DNA of 64,000 bases from Tubiluchus corallicola (taxonomy: Eukaryota > Priapulida > Priapulimorpha > Priapulimorphida > Tubiluchidae). This document shows, piece by piece, positions 1-11,500 of the stretch; the stretch's first letter is position 1, and every line of letters starts with the position of its first letter. Made by a program: the position numbers and the translations under genes. The DNA is taken from contig JAQGDQ010000580.1 in assembly GCA_030141605.1 (NCBI GenBank), positions 1 through 64,000 of the forward strand. Reading direction: 5' to 3'. The notes beneath the pieces are model-generated. The model was not told the origin of the DNA. It saw only the letters and a list, made by a program, of their open reading frames with translations, and did no database searches.

Positions 1-594
1 TTATTAATGATTTCTCGCTGGAGTGTTTTAATTTTAATAAAGCACGAGTGATAACCCTTTCTTCTTTCTTCATGCAAAATGATATACCAGTTTGAAGTGT
101 ACAATTTATGGTGTTGCCAATTTTAGTAAATTCAATTGGAATTGGAAATGAAAAAAAAGAGTTTGTATATTTGAATGATGTTAATTATGTTGACCATTTC
201 AATTTAGCAAAACTTTAAGCTCCGTGTTAAACTACCAAATTTCATTGTGTTTTAGTTAAGTTTACTTTTCCTAAACAGCATGTTGCAATTACGGTTAACA
301 TTACTGATATGAAAATCATAATTATTCATCGTAATTTTTAATAAATAGTCTTATATGCAAGCAATATTCGAGCTCCAAATCATATTAGTGTACAGGGAAC
401 TTTTTTTTGCAATATTGGATCGCATCATATCGATGACCAAGGTTATTAGTATTACATCGGCTGGGAAAAACAATACCGAACAATACTTCTACAAACTGCT
501 ACTACTAGAAAATCACAAAAACAATAATCAATAATTATCAAACCTACCAAACCTCTGTATCTACCTAATTAAAAAAAACAATTTGTATACTCAC

Positions 595-2027
595 CATGAT
601 TATAAACCAATTATTTACAATTGTCAGCTCAAACAAAGTTACTGAAAACAAAAATAGCATCTCATCAGACTGTTTAACACATTAAGAAAATTGTCAAACA
701 CAAGTATAAACAACTGAAAATCACTAAGTGATTTTGCATAGACTAAAGAAGTAAAATCAACATTATAAGAATAGTCTTGGTCACGGATATTAACTTTAAA
801 GTATAATTGAAATACCTCCGCTCATGAGAATGTTATCAAACGTGTTTAGGTAGTAATAATAGATGCTGTCATTTGCAGTTGTGTAAAAAGCTTCTACCGG
901 AGTACCCCTATAAAACAAAACATACGTGTTGCTAGTTAGAGAAAATTAAGGAGAAAAATTAGCAAATTTTGAAATGTGCTCAAAAAATTTCCAATAAAAA
1001 TTTATTAAAGAGCAGTATTTTACCTTGTTTATAAGACTCAAGTTAACAGAAAAGAAAATTCATTGTATTTTAAATAAACGCACGTGCAATGTATCAGTAT
1101 AAATAACATGGCAATGGTATACGTGAACTAATTAATTAAAATTGCTTACCAAAATGTCATTTCTACTACACATTCAGCAGAATCAAAATTAATTTGAAGT
1201 GTTGTGTTACATTCATGTAAGGGAGTCATAACTTATCTGGTAGCAAATATAGCTTTGCTTGAATGCACAACATAAAAACTAAAAAACAGAAGAATGTGTT
1301 GACTGTATTACTATCATCTTTCAGAAGGCAAGAAAGTGATTAAAAGCAGGGAAGGTGCCAATAAATCCTTGTAAACAGCAGGATATCATTCAGAATGTAA
1401 CACTGATATCTATATAACCTGGCGCCGAATGGTGCATGCTGAGAGGCTTAATATACAAACAGTAATTTTATAGGTACTTATAGATATGTTGATAATACAA
1501 CATACTTGCAGCAGTTTCGTAGTTCAACATCAGCAAACATTTCCATCCCAACAACAGCAAAGAAATAATAAAGAATGAGAAGAACAATGCCTACACTGAA
1601 ATAAAAACATGCTATTTTATTGCAATGACAATTAATCAATATGCCTTAGCCGGAAGCAAATTTAAGTCTCTCCTATGATGCAATTAGAGATTGTAATAAA
1701 TACTTATGACGTTGTTTGTAAATTAAAATACTAAAAGTGAAAAATTCATTGATATTAAATTACTATTACAGCACAAAAAAAGTGAAATAATCTAACTACG
1801 ATAAAAACGAACCGAAAAGCACAAATTTTGATATTTTCCACAAATAACATCAATTTTGTCTCACTTAAAGTAAAAAAGCACATGAAATCACTGCTAAGCA
1901 ATGGCAAAGAATAATTCAGCTTTTAAGAAATTAAATATATTCAAAATTAAAAAGGTAATGTGTTATTATTTTTGAGGGAATTACCTGAATAACCGAGGTA
2001 GCAACACAAACAATGTTCCAAAGACAT
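595..2027 (-). CDS. TPCN1: Two-pore channel (TPC1-like), partial: second-repeat S4-S5 linker, S5 and pore exons
   Basis: Two-pore channels are endolysosomal Na+/Ca2+ channels gated by PI(3,5)P2/NAADP signalling. Four minus-strand exons read in phase: 2027-1985 (frame gives GRDVFGTLFVLLPRLF, the S4-S5 linker), 1595-1506 (VGIVLLILYYFFAVVGMEMF, S5, then NCC), 907-816 (YYYLNTFDNILMSG, start of the pore helix) and 641-595 (VTLFELTIVNNWFIIM, the second-repeat selectivity filter with the VNNW motif). All joins have GT/AG and compatible phase. These blocks match the second channel repeat of animal TPC1 as I know it. S6 and the C-terminus are not found in 1-594 and presumably lie left of the window. 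No first-repeat or voltage-sensor exons are visible to the right, although that is where the 5' part should be. The 5' edge at 2027 is set by an AG on the minus strand, but may instead be a rearrangement or assembly break. TPC1 is preferred over TPC2 by the NCC and YYYLNxFDNIL signature; TPC3 is not excluded. Confidence 0.85.
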
Positions 2028-2036
2028 CTCGACCAG

Positions 2037-2299
2037 TGACGAGGGAATATTTGAAAAATACTGATCCTGTGTTTGGTTATCCTCAGTTTGTGCGATTTAG
2101 TTGGGCAACAGCTGCGAAAATAATACAAGATAATTGTGTGTCAGTATATTGGGAGGATGATGATGAAGAACAAGAAAAGAAACCTCCAACAGGTACGCCA
2201 ACTCTCTCCGCTTTCTTCCGGTGCAAGAAAGAGAGGGCTATTCCCACTCCACATCGATATTTTCGTGAAAGACATTTACGTCCTGTAAACCATCTTTAG
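2037..2299 (+). CDS. RNASEH2A: Ribonuclease H2 subunit A, C-terminal exon only
   Basis: RNase H2A is the catalytic subunit of the nuclear complex that cuts RNA in RNA:DNA hybrids and at single ribonucleotides in DNA. This exon encodes the last 87 residues. It contains DPVFGYPQFVRFSWATA, which matches the conserved VFGFPQFVRFSW block of animal RNASEH2A, then VYWEDDDEE (human VIWEDS) and the terminal HRYFRER (human HRYFLER). The stop is TAG at 2297-2299 and an AATAAA lies at 2623-2628. The exon begins after an AG at 2035-2036; a phase-1 join gives P-V-T-R-E-Y-L against human P-K-T-K-A-W-L. No upstream exon with the catalytic DEAGRG or DTVG motifs is seen in 1-2030. The gene is therefore partial, with its 5' part either left of the window, overlapping the TPC gene, or lost at a junction. 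Confidence 0.88.
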
Positions 2300-2622
2300 C
2301 GAATGCAATAACGCGTTTGAACAGTGTATTATATAAGCTAAGTTCTGTCAACATTGCATGATACTGTAAGTGAAGACATTTAATACTGACCAGTACTATC
2401 TGTGGAAATCATATAAATTATTACATATTTATGGGTTTGTAGATATTGCGCATTTTTCAATTGTCTGAGAATGAAAGCTTTTCTCATCAACAAATTACTT
2501 AGAGAGACTTTTTACAACTTGAAAGTGTAAAGTACTGTTTGTGCATGACTAGTGGATTTATAATTTGATGTGTCATAACTTCAGTATATAGTTTTGAATA
2601 TTAGTCTTTATTGCTTGAAATT

Positions 2623-2628
2623 AATAAA
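2623..2628 (+). terminator. Poly(A) signal for the RNASEH2A exon
   Basis: AATAAA lies about 320 bases after the RNASEH2A stop codon, a normal 3' UTR distance. It is the first plausible signal downstream. Confidence 0.55.
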
Positions 2629-3776
2629 AAATGACACATTTAAAGTATGTGATTAATTTTATTTTCTGATAGAAAATGCAAAAAAATTATTGAACATTTT
2701 ACATTGCTCGGTGTAATGTAATTAAATCCTTAAAATGATGTGCGTGCGTGTACTATGCACCACATCTAAAACATATTAATGATATTGTTGTACAATTTAT
2801 TATAATTCAACCAGTGTTTGCCAAAAGGTCAATATATAAGTATAAGTCGCAAACAGCCCTGCACACAAACGGAATTAAATTAGAATTGTACAATTTACAT
2901 CATTTTAGAAATTTACATCATTTTCACAAGAATCATTATTAAGAAACATGTGCTTTGCTGCAGGGCTGCATATGTCATTCCCTAAGCTTATTCGATTTAC
3001 ATTATCTTACTCGCGAGAATTATTATTTATTGACGAGTCATTCGAATGGAACCATGGCTGCTAGTGTGTTGTCTCTCAACTATGATGTTGATAGTATCAG
3101 CAGCATTTTGAACAACATTAGAGAGAGAATCGAGTTGTAGAATCATCCAAACAAAGCTGTTAATGCAGCTGACTTACTGTTTGTAAACTACATTTATTTG
3201 TTTACTGTTTCGAATAGTGAGATGAATATACAATATTTTTCAATAAATAGACCCAACCTAAAAAAAACTTAGTTTCGGTGATTTTTTAGTATGTATTAAA
3301 TATATTTATTGTAATGTAATGTGGAATCAGAATAACATTTATTATTTTTGTTATTCTAATTATGACCTTTTGAGGCCTGTCGGATAATGAGCCAATGACG
3401 CCCGCATCCGTCTTGAATATTTTTTACTCGTGATATATTTTAGCGACATTTACGTAATTTGAAGTAAACTAATTGCAAATTCTTTAAATAAACTAGAGTA
3501 ACTTTAAGAAATACCAGTATTTTACTATTGATTATTGCAAACCAAATTAGCACATATTTCGACACAAACATAGTGAAAATCAGTTTTTTTACCAAAATGT
3601 TACCAAAGCTTGAGCACCCCCAAGCCTTCAGGAGATCTAGGCTGCGACCTATAGGGTAATCCGCATTGGTAATATCATAAGTGACAGTCACAGTTGCATT
3701 ACTTATTTTTTGAATTTTAGAATGGCAAAATTTTATTGATAAACTTTAAGAAGTTTGAATTGAGATACTTCACAAG
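2629..3776. other. Short intergenic stretch upstream of MOCOS
   Basis: No conserved coding exon is recognised on either strand. It holds an isolated 28-codon reading frame (3054-3140) with a good ACCATGG start context and an AATAAA at 3242-3247. A somewhat CG-richer patch with a CCAAT at about 3393-3397 could be part of the MOCOS promoter, but no TATA element or start site can be assigned. I looked here for the missing N-terminal TPC exons on the minus strand and found none. Confidence 0.5.
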
Positions 3777-5488
3777 ATGCAGGAAAGCACGAAAGAGGGG
3801 AATTTTATGGAATTCCTTGACAACAGCACATTTTGGGATCATAATAAGGCCATTAACTCTGTGCGGAGTACTGAGTTTGATAGACTGCATGGTGAGTTGG
3901 TAAACTGCGATGAAAATTTATTCATTAATTGGCCTGCTTAGTTAATTATTACATTATTGATATGGATGATTTCTTTGTTTGTCTTGAATCGCACATGACA
4001 GGCATATGATAGAAAAAATTCCAGACTTTCTGTTAAGGAATTGCTATACAGTGATTAAAGTTATTGGGGCATTGCATATACAGTTTGATACTGTGCCAGT
4101 CAGGATCCAGCAACTCGGTGGCATCAGCCACACTTCCCGCTCAATAGTGATGATTGTAGCAAAAGTGGAATCTAGCTCGTAGTATCAAGGATGAACTTCA
4201 TTGAATCGACGGAAGCATCTTAGCTCCATTCAGAAATGTTTACATCATCCTTCAACAAGCTAAGTGTTACATTATTCCAATCTGACAGCTTATTGTGCAT
4301 GTAACAGTGTGCTGGCCCTGCTTTTTTCGTGAAGTTACTTTTGGATTAGTGTTATCATATTCTTGTTTGTTCTTGTAGTACAGAATGTCCTGTCAAATAT
4401 TGGGAATGGCAAGTTTATTGAAAGTTAAATTATACTTAATGACTGTATGATTCTTCATTTCAGGCATGACATTCTTGGACCATGCTGGCAGCACTTTGTA
4501 TGCAAAGTCTCAACTGAGCAATATTTTTTCCGACCTGAGTAATAACATATATTCTAATCCACATAGTCATCATTCTAGTAGCCAGCTGACTACCGACTTG
4601 ATTGACCAAATGCGATTTAGGTAATTTTTCTAGTTTTTGTTGTTGAATACAATTTGATGCTGAAATTAATTGTCATTTTTTTATTAATAGCGATTAGTGA
4701 TGTTAATTGAAGTTTGCACTAGAAGTAGTAAAGAGTTGACCATCACTGCATCTGATGTAAATCATGGATGTATCAATGAAATATCTATCCCAGCCTGCTC
4801 TTAACTGCGAGCTATGTGATCAATCTCTTGTTTAACTTATACAAAAATCACTTCCTGTTAGAATACGAACCGAAAATCTCATGTAAGCTGTCACGGTTTT
4901 CATTTTAAAGATTTTGGTAACAACAAAGCATGTAGGCAGTAAACTAAATTTTTCCATTATTTACCTCATCTTGGATTCCTGGCCCCAGGTAAGTCTGTAA
5001 TGGGGACATTTTCCTAATGACACCGTACAAGCTGGTCCTTGTTCTTTGCCTGAGCTTTTTGACATTACTGTTTGCCGTGATGTTTATTCAACTGTATCAT
5101 AATAACACTATACCATAATATCTGACAGTGTGAAGGCCAATATCACTAAGAAATATTCGGAATTAAGATTTTATTCTTTGTTCTACAGCTGAGACCAGAA
5201 TGCAAAGATAGGTCAGTTTTATTAATGCAATTTTGCCAGTACTTTTGCATGCAAACAATTTCAGTTCATAAACACAGAAGCAACTAAACTTGAAATATTG
5301 ACAGATTGCGAACACATACTTAAAGCAAAAAAAACTTTGAGTGCTTAACAAATGAAAAACTATCACCGCTCCTTCAGATGAAAGAAATTTACCCGAAGGA
5401 TCACTGCCATAAATTTGCTTTTGTTGATCTGAGGATTGGTGTAACACATCCAATAACCAACACATCAGTTATAGCAATGTATGTGTGT

Positions 5489-5534
<46 letters not shown>

Positions 5535-8500
5535 TAGGACCTCTGTTTTCGACCATAATTCGTTCCTAAAAAGTGTTTGAAAACCGATTTGGTTGAGTAC
5601 CGAATCAATTATTCCCATAAGAAATAATGTAAAAGCAAATAATTCGTTCTCAAGAACCAAATGAACTGTCAGGTATTATTAAAACGAAGTATGATAATGC
5701 AAAAATGTTTATTCAAATAGTAGGTATGATATAATTGATAAGAAAAATATAATAGAATTACTTAGAAAGAAAAACATAATTATTCCTGCATGAAAAACCC
5801 TTACGTGTTGGTAACTGTATGATGGCATACGTAGGCTAAGTGGGTAGGGTGGGGGAAAAATAATCCAGGAAAAGTAAGCGGCGAAAGCACTTATGTATAT
5901 GTATAGTGAAGTGGCAGAGCGCTAGTCTATGAATGTTTGTAATGTAACTGGTTGTTAGTGTGTAGTTGCTAGTATTTGCCTGTACCATTAGGAAATGATG
6001 GTTATAGTTAAAACCATGTAGTGCATTGATATTAACTGTATTTTTTAAGGATTTTGAAGTTCTTCAACGTGTCACCAAAAGAATACTCGGTGATATTTAC
6101 ATCTAGTTGTACAGCAGCTTTAAAGCTTCTAGCTGAGACTTTTGACTGGAATAATGGTAATGATTTGGCCGCCACCAAAATTCCAAAGGGGCACTTTGCA
6201 TATTTGGAAGACAATCACACCTCCGTGATAGGGATGCGAGAGTTAGCTAAACAAAATGGAGCAGGAGTAGTTTGTCTCTCGGAAACTGATATCCAGTTAC
6301 TGCAAACTCATCGAGTGCATTTATCGCCACCAAAGGAAGTTTGCCCACATTACAATAACCTGTTTGCATATTCAGCTCAGTGCAATTTTTCGGGTAGGAA
6401 ATTTCCACTTTCTTGGATTGATGAAGTGAAGAATGGTTTACTTACCATTGCTTCGTTATTACCTTTTAAAAGTGGCAATAGTCTTGATAGAGACTTTGCC
6501 GGCTGCTTTGAATTGAAAAAGGAAGAACTGCCTCGGTCATGCCAGTTTTGTAAGGTGAGGTGGTGATTATTAGCCATGTTTTTTTTCTGTTAACATTTTT
6601 ATTCCTATGGGATTAATATTACTTTTGATATATGTTTTATAGTGTGTGTGTTCTTAATTTTTTTCTTAGATTTCATAAAAATTTTTAGTAATATGCAAGT
6701 AATGTCAAACACATTTCTAAATGCATTGAGTTTGCAGATCTCTATATAATAACTGTCATTATCAGTTAACGTTGTGTTTATGTGTTTTTTTTTGGCTTGT
6801 ATCATAACTCCGATTTTATGTTACTGCTCTGAAATCATTCGAGTTTTATGCAAAGTCAACATATGTTTTCCGTTTGTCTTAGTGGTATGTCGTGCTGGAT
6901 TGTGCTGGAATAGCGGGAACGTCGCAGTTAGATCTTCATGCGTGCTCACCTGATTTTGCAACGCTTTCTTTCTATAAGGTTTGTGAATTTATTTGGAATT
7001 TTTTGATGAATTTTTTTAAAGTGTCATAGCATTCCTTCGTGTTTGTTATTTACTAAATAGGGCAATCATTGTGTTTAATGTACGGTTTTATGTTTGCAAT
7101 TTTCTGCTGATATAAAATTATGTGCAATACTTCAATATTACCATCATGTCATTTTGCCCTTCTAACTATTGTCATTGTTTCTAACAAATTTGCAACACCA
7201 ATAGCAAATTGGTAAAAGATGTTTTCTGTGACAAATAGCTGCTACGTAATTCTGGTACACAGAATGCGATTCAAGATTATTACCAACTTAATTCAAAAGT
7301 TTCCTTAAATTTACAATATTTTTAGTATTTTGTTCATTTGATTTTTTCGTTTGACTAAGGGTCAACAAGAATGTTTCCTAATGTCTCTGTAGCAATAGTT
7401 CGTTTGTTGTTTTTGCATTGTCTCAGGACACATTTAAATGTTCGTTTCAAGTGCTTTATTACATCATAGATTAATCCTTAATAAGGTGTTCTGGTGTATG
7501 CTGGCAAATCAGGTTGCAAGTCCTTTGCTTAGTTTTTCCAGCCCTGAACTGCCGAGAGTGACTACAATTCCATTGATAATACTGGCAGAAAAACTGTATA
7601 TCTAATTACACTCTAATATTGATTTTTTACACTCTAATGCATGCTGGTTCAGTTGTTTAGTGTGGACATTTACATTATTTGCAAATTAAACGGCATTGCT
7701 TTTACTGTGTCGGAGTTTCGCTTTGTTTTAACTGAGTTGACCACCATTGGTGTTGTATATTAGATATGATGAGCAGATTGAGGGGTTGACTTAGCCAATG
7801 AGAACTTCTATCTGCTTAACCACCATGTAAACCAATATACCTATTTTGGAGCAATCTGTTAAGTTAACAGCATAAATAAGATACTATTTAGGATATGCGT
7901 GCTTAATGCCTTGTTGATTAGTAGGTAGATCTTGTGGCATTTGATTGTAGATCCTGGTTTTATTATATAGTCATTCTATTTTTGCTTTTTAATAGATGTT
8001 TGGCTATCCAACTGGTATCGGAGCTCTTTTGGTAAAAAACACCAGCACAGATGTTTTGATGAAGCGTTACTTCGGTGGTGGTACAGTTCAAATTTCCATG
8101 GCTCGGGAAGATTTTTATGTGGAAAAACAAAGTTTAAGTGACAAGTGAGGTTCTTTTACAAAAAGAGAACATGTTATAAGTAAGGTGTCTTTGCAAAGAC
8201 TGAACTAGTACTACTCTAGATAAGCAATGTTTAATTTTTTTGCTAATAGGTGTAATTTAGTTTGAATAAGATATTTCATCATTTATGAGGTTTATGTAAA
8301 AAATGTATTGCCTAATAGAAAGATAAAATGCTTCTTTACAGCAGACACTCAGATACTTTTTTGTGTGTTATGGCAACAATTGGAGCAATTTTAGAATATA
8401 ATTCATTTTTCAATTGATCAAACCAGTTATCATGTAGTACTGCTTTTATACCCAAAAGCTGTGTTTAAGAGTAATGTGAAGCTTTTGTAAGTTGCTATAT

Positions 8501-11500
8501 AAATGCTAAATATTGTGCTGCACCAAAATAATACAGTTAAAAACTCTCTTGGAACAAAGTCCCCCTTCTGGCCTCTTGTAAAAGACAAAAAACTGAAAAG
8601 CAGTCTTCTATTTTCTTTAATTTTTCTTGTTTAGATTCGAGGATGGGAGTATTCCTTTTCTAGACATTATTGCTCTTAGGTATGGGTTTGATGTCCTGGA
8701 AGGAATGGCTGGTGGAATTGAGTGCATCTCTTTGCACACTTTTACTTTGGCCAAGTAAGGATTGTATGCACGTGAAATTATAAACTGTTTTAAACTGTTT
8801 TGCGGCAATTAATATGGTAAATTGGAATATAATGAAACTATTGCACATACTCCGGCAAGTAGATATAACTAGTATACATAGATATAAATGTTGGTGTATT
8901 GTTTTAAGCTTCCTATTAAGCACGTTGACTAAATTACATTATTTCGAAACTTATAAAAAGATTAACCTTGGTTTAGTTGAAAAACTTGGCTTAATTTTGT
9001 GGAAAAAACTGCCGTGCATTAGATGTGAGATTATTGAGAGTCTTGTAATTTCCATATTGGGCTGATCACATTTATAAAAATTAAAAGATTTCAATATTTT
9101 GTTATTTTAATATAGATATTTTCATTTCATAGATATGTATACACAAAATTGAAACTTATGTGTCACGGCAACGGTGCTCCTGTGGTTTGTATCTACAATG
9201 ACACACAGTTCAAAAATATTGAAGAACAGGGAGGAATAGTTAATTTTAACATTTTGCGAGCGACGGGTGACTATGTAGGCTATTCAGAGGTATTGGTTAT
9301 AGCAATAATTAGAAAATTTCATATGTTTTAACTCTTTCCAAAATGATTAATAATTGTCACTAACTATTATTGTAATTAAAGTAACATAATGTTATTTTAT
9401 GCATTAATACCAATAACTTGCAAAACTCCTTTTGCCTGATCCACATATAACGAATGGCTTGTCCAAACTTAATAATATTTTCATATTATAAATTTGTGTG
9501 GATACACTTCCTTGTCTATAATTTAAAGTCAATTGATTTCAATTTCAAAGTTTAGCAGCTTTCATGCAGTTTTTCTTTATACTTTAATGACATAAACTGC
9601 AAGGCTAAAGTTTACAGTTCTCCACACACAACAAATCAGTTCATGAAGATGATTAGGATAAGAATTAGGTTTAGGGTTACTGAGTTAGGGTTATAGATGG
9701 GTTAGGGTTAGGGTTTTGGTATTTAAATTGTGTGGGGAATTGTAAACTCCTTCCAACTTTAATTTTAGTTTAGTTTGACCTTTTCACGCTTTAGTATTTT
9801 TGTAGGTGGATAAGATGGCATCTGTGTACGAAGTCAACGTAAGAACTGGTTGTTTTTGTAATACAGGTGCTTGCCAACGTTTCCTGGGCCTGACTTCAGA
9901 ACAGTTACGAGAAAATTACAATGTACGTTTCACAGAAATTAGAGTTATCTTTCAGATTCTGGTTAAGTGGTGTAAGTACTTGGCTAATTTGTTACATTCT
10001 TCAGATTCTTACTGTTGGTAAAGAGCAAGTCACCAGCATGCCTGACTAGTGTCCAGTGGGTCTCTCACTGCACTATCTAAACTTTTGTGCAGTACAGTCT
10101 GTTCTTCAGTACATTCAGTACAAATTAGTGAATTTTATAGTTTCACAAGTTTATGAACAACTTTAAATCTATCCCTCCCAATTATAGGCCAAATTTCACA
10201 AAATTGTCAGTATAGTCTGACACATCTTAGCAATTTTAATGTCTTTTCTGTGGATTTGTGGACACATTTTTTGGCAAGAGATATTTTTCAGCTTTTTTGT
10301 TAACTATATTGTGGTGAGCATTGAGAGTTTGGTTTTTCGTCAGGGCTTTTAAAATGAAACAAAAATCATTTGTGTGAATTTTGTAGGAAGGACACATATG
10401 TGGAGACAACATTGATTTGATTGATGGTATCCCCACTGGTTCCGTACGAGTTTCTTTTGGTTGGATGTCAACATTTGAGGATGCAGAAAAATTTCTGAGA
10501 ATGATAGAAGAATGCTTTGTTGAAAAGGAATACACCAATAAAAATTTTGATGTCCAACTGAGCAAAGAAGCCTCAAGTAGTCCTATAGAGCCAGTTGCAT
10601 CCAGGAGTGGCGATGTATCTAATTCTACATATATACAAGAAAACTTGGGTGAACATTTACAAGCTAAAACAATTGAAAAAAGTTTAGTGAAACCTGATGT
10701 TACTGATATTCGGACATGTGGGAGACTGACTCATATTTATTTGTATCCAATAAAATCTTGCGGTGCAATGGAGGTAATGGAATGGCAAATAAGTGAGAAA
10801 GGTCTGATGTACGACAGAGAATGGATGCTTACGATGGCGCCTGGAGTGGCACTAACTCAGAAAAAGGAACCTCGTCTTTGTTTAATTAAGCCTTGGATTG
10901 ATTTGGCAAAGAATGAACTGCAAATTCATTTTCCAGGTAATTCATTTAGTGGCTAAAATTCAAGTTGGTACTGTGAAATGTTTGAATGGCTTGCTGTAAA
11001 TCTGTTTTTAATTTTTTTTGTAAAGATGAGCTTCATACTAAACAGCACTAAATCTATAATTCCAAACATAATTTATTTGCTTAATAGCATCTGCCCTTGT
11101 CAAAAGGAAAGGGCAAGCAAGAATTGAAGCAAATAAACGGTGATTCTACTAGAAGCGTTGTTGTAGTAGACAATACCATTTAATGTAAAAATTATTATTA
11201 TGTGTACAGTTTGTTATCATTGTAATGTTGCTTTAGTGTTGCTATTTGGCATCAAATTAAAATACTTTGTACATTGACCAGCCTCTGATCAGGTATCAGC
11301 TCTTGCATGCCGTATTCTCAGAATGAAGATCATTAACATTTTTTACTTAATGAAACCCACTGGATGCAGATTTACTTTATTAATCATAATTCCTTTTGTA
11401 ATTTTGAGATTATGATATGTAAAAGCATGATGCGATGTTTGTGTATTTTATTAGTGCTGCATTGTTTGCATTTTTGGTTTTCTGTACAGCTCACAATTTA

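Noticed and set aside
1-594. S6 exon of the two-pore channel
   Set aside because: I searched the minus strand for the block that follows VNNWFIIM and could not find a convincing match with splice sites.
5378-5660. Short frames on both strands with Ile-Tyr repeats
   Set aside because: They are translations of the (TA)n microsatellite in a MOCOS intron.
9660-9720. True interstitial telomere tract
   Set aside because: Only a few TTAGGG units with many mismatches; treated as the interior of a small inverted-repeat element.
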